From: Rhodoferax sp.
GTDB taxonomy: Bacteria; Pseudomonadota; Gammaproteobacteria; Burkholderiales; Burkholderiaceae_C
Length of the DNA stretch: 64,000 bases
Direction: 5' to 3'
Assembly (NCBI GenBank): GCA_003133245.1
Contig: PKWM01000015.1
Span: 1-64,000, forward strand
Part shown: positions 51,426-61,563 of the stretch, piece after piece
Layout: every line of letters begins with the position of its first letter
Position numbering within the stretch: the stretch's first letter is position 1
The notes under the pieces: generated by a model
Seen by the model: the letters and a program-made list of their open reading frames with translations, nothing else
The model's database searches: none
Told to the model about the DNA's origin: nothing
Translations under genes and position numbers: made by a program

Positions 51426-53282
51426 ATGAAACACCGTACCATTCTTGATTTCCTTCTGTACCAATGGTTGAACGTTGAGTCGCTCAATCAACGCACCCGT
51501 TTTGCCGATCACAATCGTGAGATCTTCGATGCAGTGCTTGACACCTGCGAGCGCATTGCGCGCGAGAAATATGCACCGTTCAACCGCGTAGTCGATATCC
51601 AGGAGCCGCGCTTTGACGGTGAGCACGTCATCCTGCCGCAAGCTACGCATGAGGCGCATAAAGCCTATGCCGAATCGGGCATGTTGAGTGCGGCGCAAGA
51701 CTATGAGATGGGGGGCATGCAATTGCCTTACACGATTGAGGCAGCGGGGAACTCATTCTTTGCGCTGGCCTCGGTCAGCATCGGTTCCGGCATGTTGACC
51801 ACCGGCAACGCCAACTTGCTGATGGCGTATGGCACGCCCGTGCAAAAGGAAGTTTTTGCCAGGAATGAATTTTCAGGGCGCTTCTCGGGCACCATGTGCC
51901 TGTCGGAGCCGCAAGCAGGTTCAAGCCTGGGTGATATCGCAACCCGTGCCACACCCGACGGTGCGGATTTTCAGAATGATCCGCTCGGGCCGCGCTACCG
52001 CCTGCGCGGCAACAAGATGTGGATTTCAGCCGGCGACCATGAGCTCACCGAGAACATCATTCACCTGGTGCTGGCCAAAATTCCTGGGCCGGACGGCAAG
52101 CTGATGGCAGGCACACGCGGCATTTCACTGTTTATTGTTCCAAAGAAATTGGTGGATACGACTGGCCAACTTACCGGCGAGCGCAATGACGTGGCACTGG
52201 CGGGCTTGAATCACAAATGCGGCTGGCGCGGCACTGTCAACACCTTGCTCAATTTTGGCGAGGGCAAGAATCCGGTGCGCAGCACGAGTGCTGGGCTGGA
52301 CGGTCATGGTGCCGGTGCGATTGGCTACCGGGTGGGTCAGCCGGGCGATGGTCTGCGCTGCATGTTTCACATGATGAACGAGGCGCGCATCGGCGTTGGC
52401 ATTGCGGCGACCATGCTCGGCTTGGCGGGTTATGAGGCATCGCTTGACTATGCCAAAACCAGGCTGCAGGGGCGCGCTTTAAGTGCTGCCGGCAAAGACC
52501 CGGCCATGGCGCAAGTGCGCATCATTGAGCATGCCGATGTCAAACGCATGTTGTTGGCGCAAAAGTCTTACTGCGAAGGCGCTTTGGCGCTGGAGTTGTA
52601 TTGCGCCCGCCTAGTCGATGAGCAACACAGCGGCGCGCCCGAGGCGGCCGATGAAGCCCGTCTGCTGCTTGAAGTGCTGACCCCCATCGCCAAGAGCTGG
52701 CCGAGCGAATGGTGTCTGGAAGCCAACTCGCTGGCAATCCAGATTCACGGCGGCTACGGCTACACGCGCGACTTCCCGGTCGAGCAATACTGGCGCGACA
52801 ATCGCTTAAACATGATCCACGAAGGCGCACATGGCATTCAGGCGCTGGACTTGCTGGCCCGCAAGGTGTTGCTGGAAAACGGGCGTGGCCTGGCGCTGCT
52901 GGCGGCGCGCATCGGGGCGAGCGTCGAGCGGGCCGAAAAAGTGCCTCTTCTGGCAGGGCATGCGACTGACTTGACGCTTGCGTTAGAGCAGTTGATTGCC
53001 GCCACTCAAGCCGCCTGGTCAACCGGCAATCCTGGCGCTGCGCTGGCCAATGCCGTGCCCTATATGCAGGCCTTTGGCCACACCGTGCTGGCCTGGATCT
53101 GGCTGGATGTGAACTTGGCTGCCTTGAGTGCAGATGCCGACCCATCGAGCGCCATGACCATTGGCCAGATCAGCGCGGCGACCTATTTTTACCATTACGA
53201 ATTGCCAAAAATAGGTGCCTGGTTGAAAGTCGTGGCAGATCGTGACCTGACTTGTGCCGCTATGGTGGAAGCGGCGTTTTAG
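51426..53282 (+). CDS. Long acyl-CoA dehydrogenase (DmdC/FadE-like)
   Basis: A 618-residue flavin acyl-CoA dehydrogenase. N-terminal domain to about 150, FAD motif MCLSEPQAGSSLGDIATRA, WISAGDHELTENIIHLVL, and the flavin-pyrophosphate segment QIHGGYGYTRDFPVEQYWRD near 445; an extra C-terminal helical domain of about 130 residues is typical of the 590-620-residue group that includes 3-methylmercaptopropionyl-CoA dehydrogenase. The particular acyl-CoA is unknown. Last gene of the SDR-Bug-Qor block. Confidence 0.9.
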   Translation: MKHRTILDFLLYQWLNVESLNQRTRFADHNREIFDAVLDTCERIAREKYAPFNRVVDIQEPRFDGEHVILPQATHEAHKAYAESGMLSAAQDYEMGGMQLPYTIEAAGNSFFALASVSIGSGMLTTGNANLLMAYGTPVQKEVFARNEFSGRFSGTMCLSEPQAGSSLGDIATRATPDGADFQNDPLGPRYRLRGNKMWISAGDHELTENIIHLVLAKIPGPDGKLMAGTRGISLFIVPKKLVDTTGQLTGERNDVALAGLNHKCGWRGTVNTLLNFGEGKNPVRSTSAGLDGHGAGAIGYRVGQPGDGLRCMFHMMNEARIGVGIAATMLGLAGYEASLDYAKTRLQGRALSAAGKDPAMAQVRIIEHADVKRMLLAQKSYCEGALALELYCARLVDEQHSGAPEAADEARLLLEVLTPIAKSWPSEWCLEANSLAIQIHGGYGYTRDFPVEQYWRDNRLNMIHEGAHGIQALDLLARKVLLENGRGLALLAARIGASVERAEKVPLLAGHATDLTLALEQLIAATQAAWSTGNPGAALANAVPYMQAFGHTVLAWIWLDVNLAALSADADPSSAMTIGQISAATYFYHYELPKIGAWLKVVADRDLTCAAMVEAAF

Positions 53283-53303
53283 TCCCTATTCCCAACCACC
53301 AAC

Positions 53304-54125
53304 TCAATAGTCAAGTTGAGCGGGTTTGATTTCTTGCAGGATGGTGGTGGCAATTTCTTCGATCGACTTGGTCGTGGTCGAGAGCCAGCGGATGCCCGAG
53401 CGACGCATCATGGCTTCGGCTTGACTGACCTCCATGCGGCAGTTTTCCAATGAAGCGTACTTGGAGTTGGGGCGGCGTTCATTTCTGATTTCACTCAAGC
53501 GCTCAGGTGCAATCGTCAGTCCAAACAGCTTGTTCTGATGCGCTTTGAGCGCAGGCGGTAATTGCTGGCGCTCAAAGTCCTCTGGAATCAACGGGTAGTT
53601 GGAAGCTTTGAGCCCGTATTGCATCGCCAGGTAAAGCGAGGTGGGTGTTTTGCCGCTACGGCTGATACCCACCAGAATGACGTCAGAATGATCCAGATCG
53701 CTGTGGGATTGGCCGTCGTCATGGGCCAATGAGAAATTAATGGCTTCAATGCGTGACTGGTAGGCCTGACTCTTGCTGGCATCGCTAAAGCGGCCAATGC
53801 GGTGGCTGGATTTGACATTCAGCTCGTTTTCCAGGGGCCGCACGAAAGTACCGAACATGTCAAGCAGCATGCCCTGGCAACTTTCGGTGATAACTTCTAA
53901 CACCTCCATATTCACCAGCGTTGTGAAAACGATGGATTTTTTGCCATCGACACTGCTGGCATGGTTAACCTCGCGTACAGCTTGATGTGCTTTGTCAACC
54001 GAGTCAACAAAAGGCAGTCGTACACGTCTGAATTTGTTTTCAAATTGGGCCAGAATGGCGTTGCCAAAGGTTTCGGCAGTAATGCCGGTGCCGTCAGAAA
54101 TAAAAAATACAGTTCGATGGGACAT
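53304..54125 (-). CDS. ppsR: PEP synthase regulatory protein (bifunctional kinase/pyrophosphorylase)
   Basis: A 273-residue DUF299 protein that inactivates or reactivates PEP synthase by ADP-dependent phosphorylation and phosphate-dependent dephosphorylation. N-terminus RTVFFISDGTGITAETFG and P-loop ILVGISRSGKTPTSLYLA near residue 150 are diagnostic. ATG 54125 begins the conserved N-terminus. Divergent from ppsA, the usual partnership. Confidence 0.95.
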   Translation of the reverse strand: MSHRTVFFISDGTGITAETFGNAILAQFENKFRRVRLPFVDSVDKAHQAVREVNHASSVDGKKSIVFTTLVNMEVLEVITESCQGMLLDMFGTFVRPLENELNVKSSHRIGRFSDASKSQAYQSRIEAINFSLAHDDGQSHSDLDHSDVILVGISRSGKTPTSLYLAMQYGLKASNYPLIPEDFERQQLPPALKAHQNKLFGLTIAPERLSEIRNERRPNSKYASLENCRMEVSQAEAMMRRSGIRWLSTTTKSIEEIATTILQEIKPAQLDY

Positions 54126-54345
54126 TGTTGGTATGAATGAGATTACTGTTGAGTTTTGTCCAGGCGTGCGCTTTATTACCGCCAATTTCCCAGTCTACAA
54201 TGCCGATCACCAACCCCAAATTCACCATGTACTGCACTGACCGACTAAAACAACGACAAAGTCACGCTGCTGACATAAGCATAGCCTATGCGCCGCCGCG
54301 CGCGGGCTTATGCCTTGATCCGGTTTTAACTTCTGGAGCTTTCCC

Positions 54346-56739
54346 ATGTCTGCACTTTTCACTCCGACCGCCCTGGTCGTTCCGTTTGAAAACCTGAGAA
54401 TGACCGACGTCGAGTCGGTTGGCGGCAAAAATGCCAGTCTCGGCGAGATGATTTCAAATCTACCTTCGGGCGTTAAGGTACCCGGCGGTTTTGCGACAAC
54501 GGCGCATGCCTTTCGAGAATTTCTTGGCCACGGTGGTTTGGCAGACAAGATCAAGGCTCGCCTCAGCAACCTTGATACCGAGGACGTGCGAGCGCTGGCG
54601 CAGGTGGGCGCTGAGATTCGTGCCATGGTCGAGGCGCAACCCTTCCCGGCCGATCTTGAGCAGGCCATTCGTGCATCCTTTGCCAGCCTGAGTGCAGGCA
54701 AGGGCGATGTTTCGTTTGCGGTGCGCTCTTCGGCTACTGCCGAAGATTTGCCCGATGCGTCATTCGCCGGTCAGCAGGAAACTTTTTTGAATGTGATCGG
54801 CATTGACGAGATTCTTTTAAAAATCAAGGAAGTCTTTGCCTCCTTGTACAACGACCGCGCCATCAGCTACCGGGTGCACAAAGGCTTTGCCCATGAGCAA
54901 GTGGCCTTGAGTGCCGGCATTCAACGCATGGTGCGTTCCGACCTGGGGGCGGCCGGCGTCATGTTTACCATCGATACCGAGTCGGGATTTCAAGACGTGG
55001 TGTTCATTACTTCCAGCTACGGACTCGGTGAGACGGTGGTGCAGGGTGCCGTCAATCCGGACGAGTTTTATGTGCACAAGCCCATGCTCAGGGCTGGCAA
55101 ACGCGCCGTGATTCGCCGCAGTCTGGGCTCCAAATTGATTCAGATGCAATTCACCACGGCAGCCGAAAAAACCCAAAGTGGCAAACTGGTTAAAACCACG
55201 GAGGTTCCGACCGAACTGCGCAACCGCTATTCGCTCACCGATGCCGAAGTGGAAAAGCTGGCGGCTTATGCGCTGGTGATTGAGCAGCACTATGGCTGTG
55301 TGATGGATATCGAATGGGGAAAAGACGGGCTCGATGGCGAGCTCTATATCCTGCAGGCGCGCCCGGAGACGGTCAAGAGCCAGGCTGTCGGCAAGGCCGA
55401 GTACCGGTACAAACTCAAGGGCAAAAGCGCCGTGATTGTCGATGGCCGAGCGATTGGCCAGAAGATTGGTACGGGTCGGGTGCGCGTTGTGCATAACATT
55501 AGCGAGATGGACACAGTGCTGGTCGGCGATGTGCTGGTGACAGATATGACAGACCCCAATTGGGAACCGGTCATGAAGCGCGCTTCTGCGATCGTGACCA
55601 ACCGGGGCGGGCGTACTTGTCACGCCGCCATCATCGCGCGCGAGCTCGGTATTCCGGCAGTGGTCGGCTGTGGCCATGCAACCGAAGTCCTCAAGGATGG
55701 CATGCTGGTCACGGTCAGTTGCGCCGAGGGTGACACCGGTTTTGTTTATGACGGTCTGCTGGAAACCGAAATTACCGAGGTTGAACGCGGTGCCATGCCC
55801 GAAATTCCGGTCAAGATCACGATGAACATAGGCAACCCGCAACTGGCTTTTGATTTTTGTCAGTTGCCCAATGCCGGCGTCGGTCTGGCGCGTCTTGAAT
55901 TCATCATCAACAACAATATCGGCGTCCATCCGAAAGCCATTCTGGACTACCCCAATATCGATCCCGATCTCAAAATAGCGGTCGAATCGGCGGCCCGCGG
56001 CCATGCTTCACCGCGTGCCTTTTACGTCGATAAAGTGGCTGAGGGGGTCGCAATGATTGCTGCTGCTTTCTGGCCCAAACCGGTAATTGTTCGCTTGTCT
56101 GACTTCAAGAGTAATGAGTACCGCAAGCTGATGGGCGGCAGCCGCTATGAGCCGGAGGAAGAAAACCCGATGCTGGGTTTTCGTGGTGCGGCGCGCTACG
56201 TCAGTGCCGATTTTGGCGAGGCCTTTGCCATGGAGTGTGAGGCAATGTGCCGGGTGCGACAAGAAATGGGACTCACCAATGTCGAGTTAATGGTGCCGTT
56301 TGTGCGAACCCTCGGACAGGCCAAAAAAGTGACGGACTTGTTGGCCGCACAGGGTCTCAAGCGCGGTGAAAACGGCCTCAAAATAATCATGATGTGCGAG
56401 GTGCCGAGTAACGCCATTCTGGCCGAAGAATTTTTGGCGTATTTTGACGGCTTCTCAATCGGCTCCAACGATCTGACCCAACTCACGCTCGGGCTCGACC
56501 GGGATTCGGGGCTGGAATTGTTGGCGGCTGATTTTGATGAACGCGACCCGGCCGTCCAAGCCCTGATCAAACTCGCCATCGATGCATGCCGTGCCCAGGG
56601 CAAGTACGTTGGTATTTGTGGCCAAGGGCCCAGCGATCATCCTGATTTTGCCCGCTGGTTGGTGGATCAAGGCATTGAATCGATGTCACTCAACCCGGAC
56701 TCGGTGATCGCGACGTGGCGCCAACTCGCCAGTCAGTAG
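54346..56739 (+). CDS. ppsA: Phosphoenolpyruvate synthase
   Basis: A 797-residue PEP synthase making PEP from pyruvate and ATP. N-terminal ATP-grasp domain ([12 protein letters not shown], then [20 protein letters not shown]), swivelling phosphohistidine domain with His426 in [14 protein letters not shown], and C-terminal TIM barrel ending [20 protein letters not shown]. Full length. Divergent from its regulator ppsR across a 220-base gap that shows no other gene. Supports growth on carboxylates, fitting the TTT and acetate-type transporters. Confidence 0.96.
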   Translation: MSALFTPTALVVPFENLRMTDVESVGGKNASLGEMISNLPSGVKVPGGFATTAHAFREFLGHGGLADKIKARLSNLDTEDVRALAQVGAEIRAMVEAQPFPADLEQAIRASFASLSAGKGDVSFAVRSSATAEDLPDASFAGQQETFLNVIGIDEILLKIKEVFASLYNDRAISYRVHKGFAHEQVALSAGIQRMVRSDLGAAGVMFTIDTESGFQDVVFITSSYGLGETVVQGAVNPDEFYVHKPMLRAGKRAVIRRSLGSKLIQMQFTTAAEKTQSGKLVKTTEVPTELRNRYSLTDAEVEKLAAYALVIEQHYGCVMDIEWGKDGLDGELYILQARPETVKSQAVGKAEYRYKLKGKSAVIVDGRAIGQKIGTGRVRVVHNISEMDTVLVGDVLVTDMTDPNWEPVMKRASAIVTNRGGRTCHAAIIARELGIPAVVGCGHATEVLKDGMLVTVSCAEGDTGFVYDGLLETEITEVERGAMPEIPVKITMNIGNPQLAFDFCQLPNAGVGLARLEFIINNNIGVHPKAILDYPNIDPDLKIAVESAARGHASPRAFYVDKVAEGVAMIAAAFWPKPVIVRLSDFKSNEYRKLMGGSRYEPEEENPMLGFRGAARYVSADFGEAFAMECEAMCRVRQEMGLTNVELMVPFVRTLGQAKKVTDLLAAQGLKRGENGLKIIMMCEVPSNAILAEEFLAYFDGFSIGSNDLTQLTLGLDRDSGLELLAADFDERDPAVQALIKLAIDACRAQGKYVGICGQGPSDHPDFARWLVDQGIESMSLNPDSVIATWRQLASQ

Positions 56740-56786
56740 CCAACGTCAGGGGCGTCTGGCAACGCCAGGTGTCGTGATGTAGCGAA

Positions 56787-59126
56787 ATGGCTAATCCAAC
56801 GCTGGCACCGTCTGCACTCCAACCGCCTGCTGGCGGTCTTGGTTTGCATGGCTGGCTACTGGCGATCTGGTTTGCAGCGTCATTCGGCGTTGTTTTTTTT
56901 GCTCGCGATTTGCAGATGATCGTTGCCGGTTGGCCTTTGGACTACTGGTTTGCAGCCCAGGGTAGCGTTTTCATTTTTATTGCGATCGTCGCCGTTTTCG
57001 CCTGGGTTGCCAATCGGCGCGACGGCCCAAGCGCCGCTCAGGATTTGGTTTATACGGCTTACAAGCTCCGTCTGCATCGTAAATTTGCCACTTATGTTGC
57101 CTGCCTGCTGCTCTTTTTGCTGATACTGGCACTGGCAGAGCGATTTGGGCTAAAAAAGACCTGGATTGGTGCTATTTTTCTGCTTGCCACGCTCGCTATG
57201 TATGCCGTCATCGGCATCTATGGTCGTACTTCAGATGCCGACGAGTACTACGTTGCCGGGCGCAGCATTCCGGCGTTTTACAACGGAATGGCAGTGGCGG
57301 CCGACTGGATGAGTGCGGCCTCGTTTATCAGTATGGCGGGTGGGCTTTATCTACAGGGTTTTGCCGGCACACCGACGCAGCCTGGAGGGCTGGTTTACGT
57401 GCTGGGTTGGACGGGTGGATTCTGTCTGGTTGCGCTGCTGGTGGCGCCCTATTTGAGGCGGCTCGAGCTTTATACCATTCCCGATTATTTCGGCGTTCGC
57501 TTTGGTGGTCGCTGGCCACGTATCATTGCCGCGTTGGCTGCGGTACTGTGCTCCTTTACTTATGTTGTGGCACAGATATATGGCGTCGGCTTGATTACTT
57601 CACGCCTGACCGGTGTCCAGTTTGAAATCGGCATTCTGCTCGGACTGGGGGGTGTTCTGGTGTGTTCGTTTTTGGGCGGCATGCGGGCGGTGACCTGGAC
57701 TCAGGTGACCCAATATGTCGTTTTGATCCTGGCGTTTCTGATTCCCGTTTCGTGGCTGGCATACAAACAGCTTGGCAATCCGTTAGCGCCTTTCGTTTAC
57801 GGCCAGCAATTGCAAAAAATAACTGAATTGGAACGCCAACTTATTGATTCACCCGCCGAATTGCAAGTGATCCACGAATACGCCAGAAGAGCTGAGGGCT
57901 TTGCGCTCAAGCTGCAAAACGTCGAAGCATCGTTGGCAAGCGAACGCAAGATACTCAAAGATCGGATTCGCTTTTTGAATGAACGCCAGGCCGATGAATC
58001 CATCATCATTTCGGCAAGACGTGAACTGGCCAACTTGCCCAGGGATCCCGCTATTGCACGCGAGCGCTGGACGCAAGCGATGCAGGATAACCTGGAGCGA
58101 TCCAAGCCTTTGGCCGGCATGCCTGAGCACGCCAAGCCTTTTGCTGGTGATCCTAAAGGCAACGCGACGGAACGTCAGGCGTTTGAAGTTTCCCGGCGTA
58201 ACTTTCTGGCCTTGATGTTTTGCCTGATGGTGGGGACAGCCGGGCTGCCCCATTTATTGACTCGTTTTTACACTACTCGCTCGGTCGCCGAGGCGCGCAC
58301 CTCGGTGGCCTGGTCACTGTTTTTTATTGCGCTTTTGTACTTGTCAGCACCGGCTTTGGCGGTGTTGGTGAAATTTGAAGTGATGAGTCAATTGGTGGGT
58401 CAAAATTTCGATTCTTTACCAGGCTGGATCGCCCAATGGGCCAAGGTCGATCCAACACTGGTTTCGGTCACCGATATCAATGGTGACCATATTCTCCAGT
58501 TTGCCGAACTCAATCTGGGTGCGGACATTGTGATGTTGGCTACGCCCGAAATTGGCGGCTTGCCCTACGTTGTGTCAGGTTTGGTGGCAGCGGGCGGACT
58601 CGCTGCTGCTCTCTCCACGGCGGACGGCCTTTTGTTGACCATCGGCAGTGCGCTGGCGCATGATTTGTTTCCCCCAAAAGACGGCGACCCGACCAGCGCA
58701 GTGCACAGGGTGATGTTGTCAAAGTTCGCTCTTTTGCTGGTGGCTCTGGTGGCCGCTTACGTGGCGGCGCAGCGACCCGCTGACATCTTGTACTTGGTGT
58801 CAGCTTCGTTTTCACTGGCTGGAGCGGCTTTTGTGCCAGCCATGGTGCTCGGAATATTCTGGCCCAGAACGACACGCCCAGCCGCTGTTGGCGGCATGGT
58901 CACGGGTCTGGGCTTGACGGTTTACTACATGGTTGTGAACGCGGCACCGCTTCGAGTCGCTTTGGGTTTAAGTGGCAGTGGCTTGTGGTTTGGGATTCAG
59001 CCAGTTTCGGCCGGCGTATTTGGTGTTTTTGCTGGTACTGTCGTCACTCTCCTGATAAGCCTGTTGACCCGCTCTGAGCCGATGTCTCCTGATCGGCTCA
59101 TCTGCGGAACCAGCAATCACCTATAA
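56787..59126 (+). CDS. Sodium:solute symporter, VC_2705/ActP-like with long cytosolic insert
   Basis: A 779-residue symporter of the SSS family. Membrane helices begin near residue 20; DADEYYVAGRSIPAFYNGMA and AADWMSAASFISMAGGLY are typical of acetate/pyruvate permeases. Between about residues 335 and 455 a charged helical segment (TELERQLIDSPAELQVIHEY, then RKILKDRIRFLNERQ) is inserted, probably a coiled coil in the cytoplasm; the later motifs RNFLALMFCLMVGTAGLPHL and GLAAALSTADGLLLTIGSAL resume the transporter. Likely imports a short monocarboxylate with sodium. Lies between ppsA and the ribosomal operon. Confidence 0.9.
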   Translation: MANPTLAPSALQPPAGGLGLHGWLLAIWFAASFGVVFFARDLQMIVAGWPLDYWFAAQGSVFIFIAIVAVFAWVANRRDGPSAAQDLVYTAYKLRLHRKFATYVACLLLFLLILALAERFGLKKTWIGAIFLLATLAMYAVIGIYGRTSDADEYYVAGRSIPAFYNGMAVAADWMSAASFISMAGGLYLQGFAGTPTQPGGLVYVLGWTGGFCLVALLVAPYLRRLELYTIPDYFGVRFGGRWPRIIAALAAVLCSFTYVVAQIYGVGLITSRLTGVQFEIGILLGLGGVLVCSFLGGMRAVTWTQVTQYVVLILAFLIPVSWLAYKQLGNPLAPFVYGQQLQKITELERQLIDSPAELQVIHEYARRAEGFALKLQNVEASLASERKILKDRIRFLNERQADESIIISARRELANLPRDPAIARERWTQAMQDNLERSKPLAGMPEHAKPFAGDPKGNATERQAFEVSRRNFLALMFCLMVGTAGLPHLLTRFYTTRSVAEARTSVAWSLFFIALLYLSAPALAVLVKFEVMSQLVGQNFDSLPGWIAQWAKVDPTLVSVTDINGDHILQFAELNLGADIVMLATPEIGGLPYVVSGLVAAGGLAAALSTADGLLLTIGSALAHDLFPPKDGDPTSAVHRVMLSKFALLLVALVAAYVAAQRPADILYLVSASFSLAGAAFVPAMVLGIFWPRTTRPAAVGGMVTGLGLTVYYMVVNAAPLRVALGLSGSGLWFGIQPVSAGVFGVFAGTVVTLLISLLTRSEPMSPDRLICGTSNHL

Positions 59127-59209
59127 TCACCGGCTTGCCTTATCACACCTCTATGAGACGCTGAGGGTGATTTTTCTGCCCAAACCCGGGCTATCCACAA
59201 GGAGTATCA

Positions 59210-59575
59210 ATGCGTCATTATGAAATCATACTTATGATCCATCCGGATCAGAGCGAACAGGTTCCGGCGATGCTGGAACGCTACAAGGGCATGGTTACCG
59301 CTGGTGGCGGTAAAGTGCACCGGGTTGAGGACTGGGGCCGACGCCAATTGGTTTATATGATCAACAAGCTTTCCAAAGCCCATTATTTGTGCGTCAACGT
59401 TGAAGCCAGCCAGGCGGTGATGGCAGATCTTGAGCATGCCTTCAAGTTCAACGATGCAGTGTTGCGCCATCTGACGGTTTTGAAGAATAAGGCTGACACG
59501 GATCCTTCTTCGATGATGAAAACTGTCGAACGTGAAGATGCCCGCAAGGTCCAGCAGCCTGAGTACCAGGCCTGA
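59210..59575 (+). CDS. rpsF: Ribosomal protein bS6
   Basis: A 121-residue small-subunit protein: [20 protein letters not shown] and [20 protein letters not shown] are standard bS6 sequence. AAGGAG ribosome site before the ATG. A TATAAT at 59122-59127 may be the -10 of the operon promoter, but no good -35 is seen. First gene of rpsF-priB-rpsR-rplI. Confidence 0.97.
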   Translation: MRHYEIILMIHPDQSEQVPAMLERYKGMVTAGGGKVHRVEDWGRRQLVYMINKLSKAHYLCVNVEASQAVMADLEHAFKFNDAVLRHLTVLKNKADTDPSSMMKTVEREDARKVQQPEYQA

Positions 59576-59610
59576 GGCTTGGTGTAACGGCATTTTTGTC
59601 AACGAGGAGT

Positions 59611-59919
59611 GTGGAACACGTTGCTAACCACCTTGTTTTGACGGCTTGTATCGCACAGATTGATGCTCTGCGTTACACACCAGCCGGATTGCCCGCACTC
59701 AATTTGCGTCTCGAACATGAGTCAGACCTTGAAGAAGCAGGCCAAACAAGACAGGTCAAGGCAAGCATCAAAGCACTGGCTTTGGGTACATTGGCGGAGC
59801 GGCTTGCTCAGCAAGCCATTGGCAGTGACTCAATCTTCAGTGGTTTTTTGATGACACCTCGCAATGGCAAACAGCTTGTGTTTCACATTCAAGAATTTCA
59901 AAGATTAACTAATTCGTAA
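59611..59919 (+). CDS. priB: Primosomal replication protein PriB
   Basis: A 102-residue OB-fold single-strand DNA-binding protein that helps restart stalled forks with PriA: NHLVLTACIAQIDALRYTPA and GLPALNLRLEHESDLEEAGQ. The start is taken as GTG 59611, with GAGGAG unusually close (one base); TTG 59596 is an alternative. Its place between rpsF and rpsR is the conserved betaproteobacterial order. Confidence 0.9.
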   Translation: MEHVANHLVLTACIAQIDALRYTPAGLPALNLRLEHESDLEEAGQTRQVKASIKALALGTLAERLAQQAIGSDSIFSGFLMTPRNGKQLVFHIQEFQRLTNS

Positions 59920-59937
59920 AAATTTAAGGAGTCCATC

Positions 59938-60222
59938 ATGGCCGGACCAAAACGTTTCAATAACAAAGACAAGCGCCCCAAACGCCCCGCTCAGAACCTG
60001 CTGTTCAAGCGCAAGCGCTTTTGCCGCTTTACAGTGACGGGTGTCGAAGAGATCGACTACAAAGACATCGATACGCTGCGCGATTTCATTGCCGAGAACG
60101 GCAAGATCATCCCGGCGCGGCTGACTGGCACGCGTGCCATATTCCAGCGCCAGCTCAACACTGCGATCAAGCGCGCACGGTTTCTCGCAATGTTGCCCTA
60201 TAGCGACCAGCACAAGATCTAA
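59938..60222 (+). CDS. rpsR: Ribosomal protein bS18
   Basis: A 94-residue small-subunit protein: [20 protein letters not shown] and LPYSDQHKI end are typical; the region [20 protein letters not shown] binds rRNA. Follows priB by 18 bases with an AAGGAG site. Confidence 0.97.
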   Translation: MAGPKRFNNKDKRPKRPAQNLLFKRKRFCRFTVTGVEEIDYKDIDTLRDFIAENGKIIPARLTGTRAIFQRQLNTAIKRARFLAMLPYSDQHKI

Positions 60223-60233
60223 GGACTATGACT

Positions 60234-60686
60234 ATGCAAATTATTCTGCTCGAAAAGGTCGTCAACCTTGGCAATCTTGGTGAAGTCGTGCGAGTCAAAG
60301 ACGGTTATGCCCGCAACTTCCTGATTCCCGCAGGCCACGCTCGCCGCGCTACGGCAGCGGCAAAACTTGAATTTGAAGTGCGTCGCGCCGAACTCGAGAA
60401 AGCCGCCGCTGCCAAGCTGGCCGAATCGCAAACCGTGGCTGAAAAGCTCGCCGGAATGATCATCAAACTGACGCAAAAGGCTGGTGTCGATGGCCGTCTG
60501 TTTGGTTCTGTGACCAATGCTGACATTGCTGAAGAATTGTGCAAGAACGGCTTTAAGGTCGTCAAGGCGCAAATTCGCATGCCCAACGGCCCGGTCAAGG
60601 TAGTGGGTGATAGCACCGTTGGCGTTGCATTGCACACTGACGTGCTGGTCGATATCACGGTCTCGGTGTACGGCGAAACTGCCTAA
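60234..60686 (+). CDS. rplI: Ribosomal protein bL9
   Basis: A 150-residue large-subunit protein with N-terminal [19 protein letters not shown], central helix and C-terminal domain. The ATG at 60234 is preferred over 60228 because spacing to the AAGGA site is better and it matches the usual N-terminus. A strong terminator follows. dnaB, often the next gene, is absent here. Confidence 0.96.
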   Translation: MQIILLEKVVNLGNLGEVVRVKDGYARNFLIPAGHARRATAAAKLEFEVRRAELEKAAAAKLAESQTVAEKLAGMIIKLTQKAGVDGRLFGSVTNADIAEELCKNGFKVVKAQIRMPNGPVKVVGDSTVGVALHTDVLVDITVSVYGETA

Positions 60687-60729
60687 GCAGGCTTGACTCC
60701 GCCTTGATGCGGGAGTTGAATTTCAAACG

Positions 60730-60765
60730 AAGGGCGATGAATTTTTTTCATCGCCCTTCATTTTA
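60730..60765 (+). terminator. Terminator of the rpsF operon
   Basis: Perfect 12-bp stem AAGGGCGATGAA (60730-60741) / TTCATCGCCCTT (60747-60758) with a T-rich loop and a following ATTTTA. On the minus strand it can also end transcription of the convergent cytochrome gene. Confidence 0.8.
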
Positions 60766-60863
60766 TCTTGTGGGACAGACCGCAGTAGTGTGTCATCGGC
60801 TCCGGCCGATGCCAGGCGCAGCGAACCAGCCCTGTCACCAACTAATTGTCGGATGTTTACCCT

Positions 60864-61169
60864 TTACTTCAAGGACAATATCCAGTCCACCAGTTTCCTG
60901 GCTTCAGCTTCGTTAACCTGCGTATTGGCTGGCATTCGTGTTGTACCCCAAACGCCAGAGCCACCTTTCATGACTTTGATCACTAGTTGGGCGCTTGCGT
61001 CTTTTTGACCGGCATACTTCCTGGCAACGTCTTTGAAGGCTGGGCCGAGCACTTTTTTATCAACGGTATGGCAAGCCATGCAATTTTTGGAATTAGCAAG
61101 CGCTTGATCGGCCATAGCAGGAGTGGCTAGAGCGATTGTGGTCGCCAATGAAAAAAGAATGCGGTTCAT
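60864..61169 (-). CDS. Cytochrome c-551/552-type protein
   Basis: A 101-residue periplasmic class I cytochrome c. Signal peptide of about 20 residues (ending AMADQ), heme motif CMACH near residue 32, and axial Met in GTTRMPANTQV near 77, all as in c-551/c-552 electron donors. Stands alone, convergent with rplI. Confidence 0.93.
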   Translation of the reverse strand: MNRILFSLATTIALATPAMADQALANSKNCMACHTVDKKVLGPAFKDVARKYAGQKDASAQLVIKVMKGGSGVWGTTRMPANTQVNEAEARKLVDWILSLK

Positions 61170-61274
61170 CGGTGTCTCATCCGGGGGTTGGTTTACAGTT
61201 GACTCGTATCATTGTATTGATAGCTTCAAACCACTGTGCCGCGAACTCTTTTTTGCAAATAGCAGGAGATTAAC

Positions 61275-61520
61275 ATGTACTTATTGGGACTTGGACTGGT
61301 TTTACTGGTTATGAAATACCTTGCCGTTGGCCCCGTTGCCACGTGGAGTTGGTGGCTGGTATTGTTACCCTTTGGTTTGGCGGTGCTGTGGTGGGCCTGG
61401 GCGGACAAGTCCGGCTACACCAAAAGAAAAGCAATGGAGCGCGAGGACCAACGCCGCCAGGATCGCATCGATAAAAACCGCGAAGCACTGGGAAACCTGC
61501 CCAACAAGAAGCAGCGTTAA
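61275..61520 (+). CDS. Small Trp-rich protein (TIGR04438)
   Basis: An 81-residue protein with two hydrophobic segments rich in tryptophan (TWSWWLVLLPFGLAVLWWAW) and a charged tail (KAMEREDQRRQDRI). The pattern is that of TIGR04438 proteins, found in betaproteobacteria; function unknown. Confidence 0.88.
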   Translation: MYLLGLGLVLLVMKYLAVGPVATWSWWLVLLPFGLAVLWWAWADKSGYTKRKAMEREDQRRQDRIDKNREALGNLPNKKQR

Positions 61521-61563
61521 TAAAAAACGCCATCCAGCAGCGGTTATTTGATTGGAGACTTAC

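Noticed and set aside
59122-59127. TATAAT as a firm rpsF promoter
   Set aside because: No acceptable -35 at 16-18 bases, so mentioned only within the rpsF entry.
60687-60863. Expected dnaB after rplI
   Set aside because: Only a terminator and a convergent cytochrome gene follow; dnaB must be elsewhere, which is not unusual.
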